A DNA stretch of 12,428 nt from Pseudomonadota bacterium (lineage in GTDB: Bacteria; Pseudomonadota; Gammaproteobacteria; Burkholderiales; Burkholderiaceae_C). The position numbers and the translations under genes are program-made. Below, in pieces: positions 11,680 to 12,428 of the stretch. Under the pieces are notes generated by a model. That model worked only from the letters and a program-made list of their open reading frames with translations. It ran no database searches and was not told the DNA's origin. Within the stretch, counting starts at the first letter, position 1. The number at the start of each line of letters is the position of its first letter. The DNA is taken from NCBI GenBank assembly GCA_023418355.1, contig JAEZZU010000137.1, positions 1 through 12,428 of the forward strand, in the 5' to 3' direction.

Positions 11680-12428
11680 TTAAAACTCGGCAACCAGCGA
11701 AATGCGCAGATTGCGCCCCGGTTGGCTATAGGCATCGATGGCGGCGTGTTCCGCAGTCGCTGTCACATCACGCACGTCCGACCATTTCCAGTACTTGCGG
11801 TCAGTCAGGTTGTGCAAGCCCACATTCAGGCGCAGGTTCTTGCGCAGCTGCCACTGCGCATCCAGATCCAGCACGGTGTGCGAAGGCGGCAGGAACAGCA
11901 CACGGCTGTCAGCGGGCAAACTCTTGCGCTTCTTGGCTGCGGTATGGGTCATGCCCAGCTCCCACTGCCAGCGCGCAGCCTGCTGGCCGATGTGCAGTTT
12001 CAAGTGCTGCGGGCTAATGCTCTCCAGCCCCTGGCCGTTCTCGCCCGTACCCTTGGCATAGCCGTAGGCAGCACGTGCCACCCATTGGCCACCCCAGCTG
12101 TGCCCCAGCTCGGCCCTCCCGCGTAACTCCAGCCCCTTGATCGTGGCTTTGGACTGGTTGCGTGAGCGCATCAGGCTGATGACCGGGAACGTGCCTTGCG
12201 ATCCTGCATCGGCATAGCGCTCGATGAAGTTGCGGTAGCGCGCATAAAAACCGGTGACTTCCCACTGCAGCGGCCCATGCGCATCACGCAGGCCCAGCTC
12301 AAAGTTATTGCTGGTCTCTGCCTTCAGATCTGGATTGGGAAGGATGTAGTAACCGTAGTACGGTGTGACATTGCCAAAGAAGTTATTCAACTCTCCAGAC
12401 GTAGGAGCCCGGAAGCCACGTACATAGC
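11680..12428 (-). CDS. TonB-dependent heme/hemoglobin receptor, C-terminal part (start outside window)
   Basis: The frame is open from the stop at 11680 to the window edge, giving the last 248 residues of an outer-membrane receptor; the signal peptide, plug and start lie beyond 12428. It begins YVRGFRAPTSGE and continues NPDLKAETSNNFELGLR, the FRAP box and NPDL box that mark heme and hemoglobin receptors. After these come alternating beta-strands of a barrel (VTGFYARYRNFIER, IKGLELRGRAEL, GQWVARAAYGYAKG, WQWELGMTHTA, LDLDAQWQLRKNLRLNVGLHNLTDRKYWKW) and a C-terminus RNLRISLVAEF ending in Phe, as outer-membrane barrels do. No His lies between FRAP and NPDL, where heme receptors usually have one; a YYGYY run is there instead. 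It would supply heme to the downstream hmuSTUV products using TonB energy. It is not truncated by mutation, only by the window. Confidence 0.9.
   Translation of the reverse strand, partial: YVRGFRAPTSGELNNFFGNVTPYYGYYILPNPDLKAETSNNFELGLRDAHGPLQWEVTGFYARYRNFIERYADAGSQGTFPVISLMRSRNQSKATIKGLELRGRAELGHSWGGQWVARAAYGYAKGTGENGQGLESISPQHLKLHIGQQAARWQWELGMTHTAAKKRKSLPADSRVLFLPPSHTVLDLDAQWQLRKNLRLNVGLHNLTDRKYWKWSDVRDVTATAEHAAIDAYSQPGRNLRISLVAEF

Noticed and set aside
1..12428. CRISPR array, tRNA genes, insertion sequence or defence island
   Set aside because: No regularly spaced direct repeats, cloverleaf-like segments, transposase motifs or known defence proteins were seen; the window is metabolic and transport genes.

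Overview
This window is ordinary-looking chromosome of a Gram-negative bacterium, most likely a betaproteobacterium of the Burkholderiales (family Comamonadaceae, Comamonas/Acidovorax-like). That placement rests on protein character, GC-rich coding, the divergent ppsA/ppsR pair and short intergenic repeats of a kind I associate with this family. It is an inference and was not tested by any search. I see no tRNA, rRNA, CRISPR array, transposase or prophage gene.

Layout. (1) 32-1130, plus strand: a small HxlR-like winged-helix regulator, a terminator-like hairpin, then a protein made of two tandem FKBP peptidyl-prolyl isomerase domains. (2) 1155-1185: a strong symmetrical hairpin terminator separates this from 1201-1656 (minus), an unrecognised 151-residue protein. 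(3) 1832-6657, minus strand: ppsA (phosphoenolpyruvate synthase), then 18 bases later a two-TM DUF4212 protein, then a 698-residue sodium:solute symporter. This reads as one transcription unit linking uptake of a small carbon acid (substrate unknown) to gluconeogenic PEP formation. (4) 6880-7713, plus strand: ppsR, encoding the bifunctional kinase/phosphorylase that controls PEP synthase, divergent from ppsA across a 222-bp control region. (5) 7821-12428, minus strand: a heme acquisition operon in transcription order: TonB-dependent receptor (its 5' part lies outside the window), hmuS, hmuT, hmuU, hmuV, with very tight or overlapping junctions.

How the parts work together. In the carbon block, the symporter pair probably imports a two- or three-carbon organic acid. 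PpsA turns pyruvate into PEP, and PpsR switches PpsA off and on by phosphorylating a Thr next to the catalytic His. In the heme block, the receptor brings heme across the outer membrane, HmuT carries it through the periplasm, HmuU/HmuV pump it inward with ATP, and HmuS receives it in the cytoplasm.

The points most worth a second look are: a recently duplicated FKBP domain; an EF-hand-like calcium loop and a long helical insertion in the symporter; a receptor with the FRAP and NPDL boxes of heme receptors but no histidine between them; and two related hairpin-forming intergenic repeats that touch the stop codons of neighbouring genes. I found nothing that looks like a wholly new defence or mobile system.
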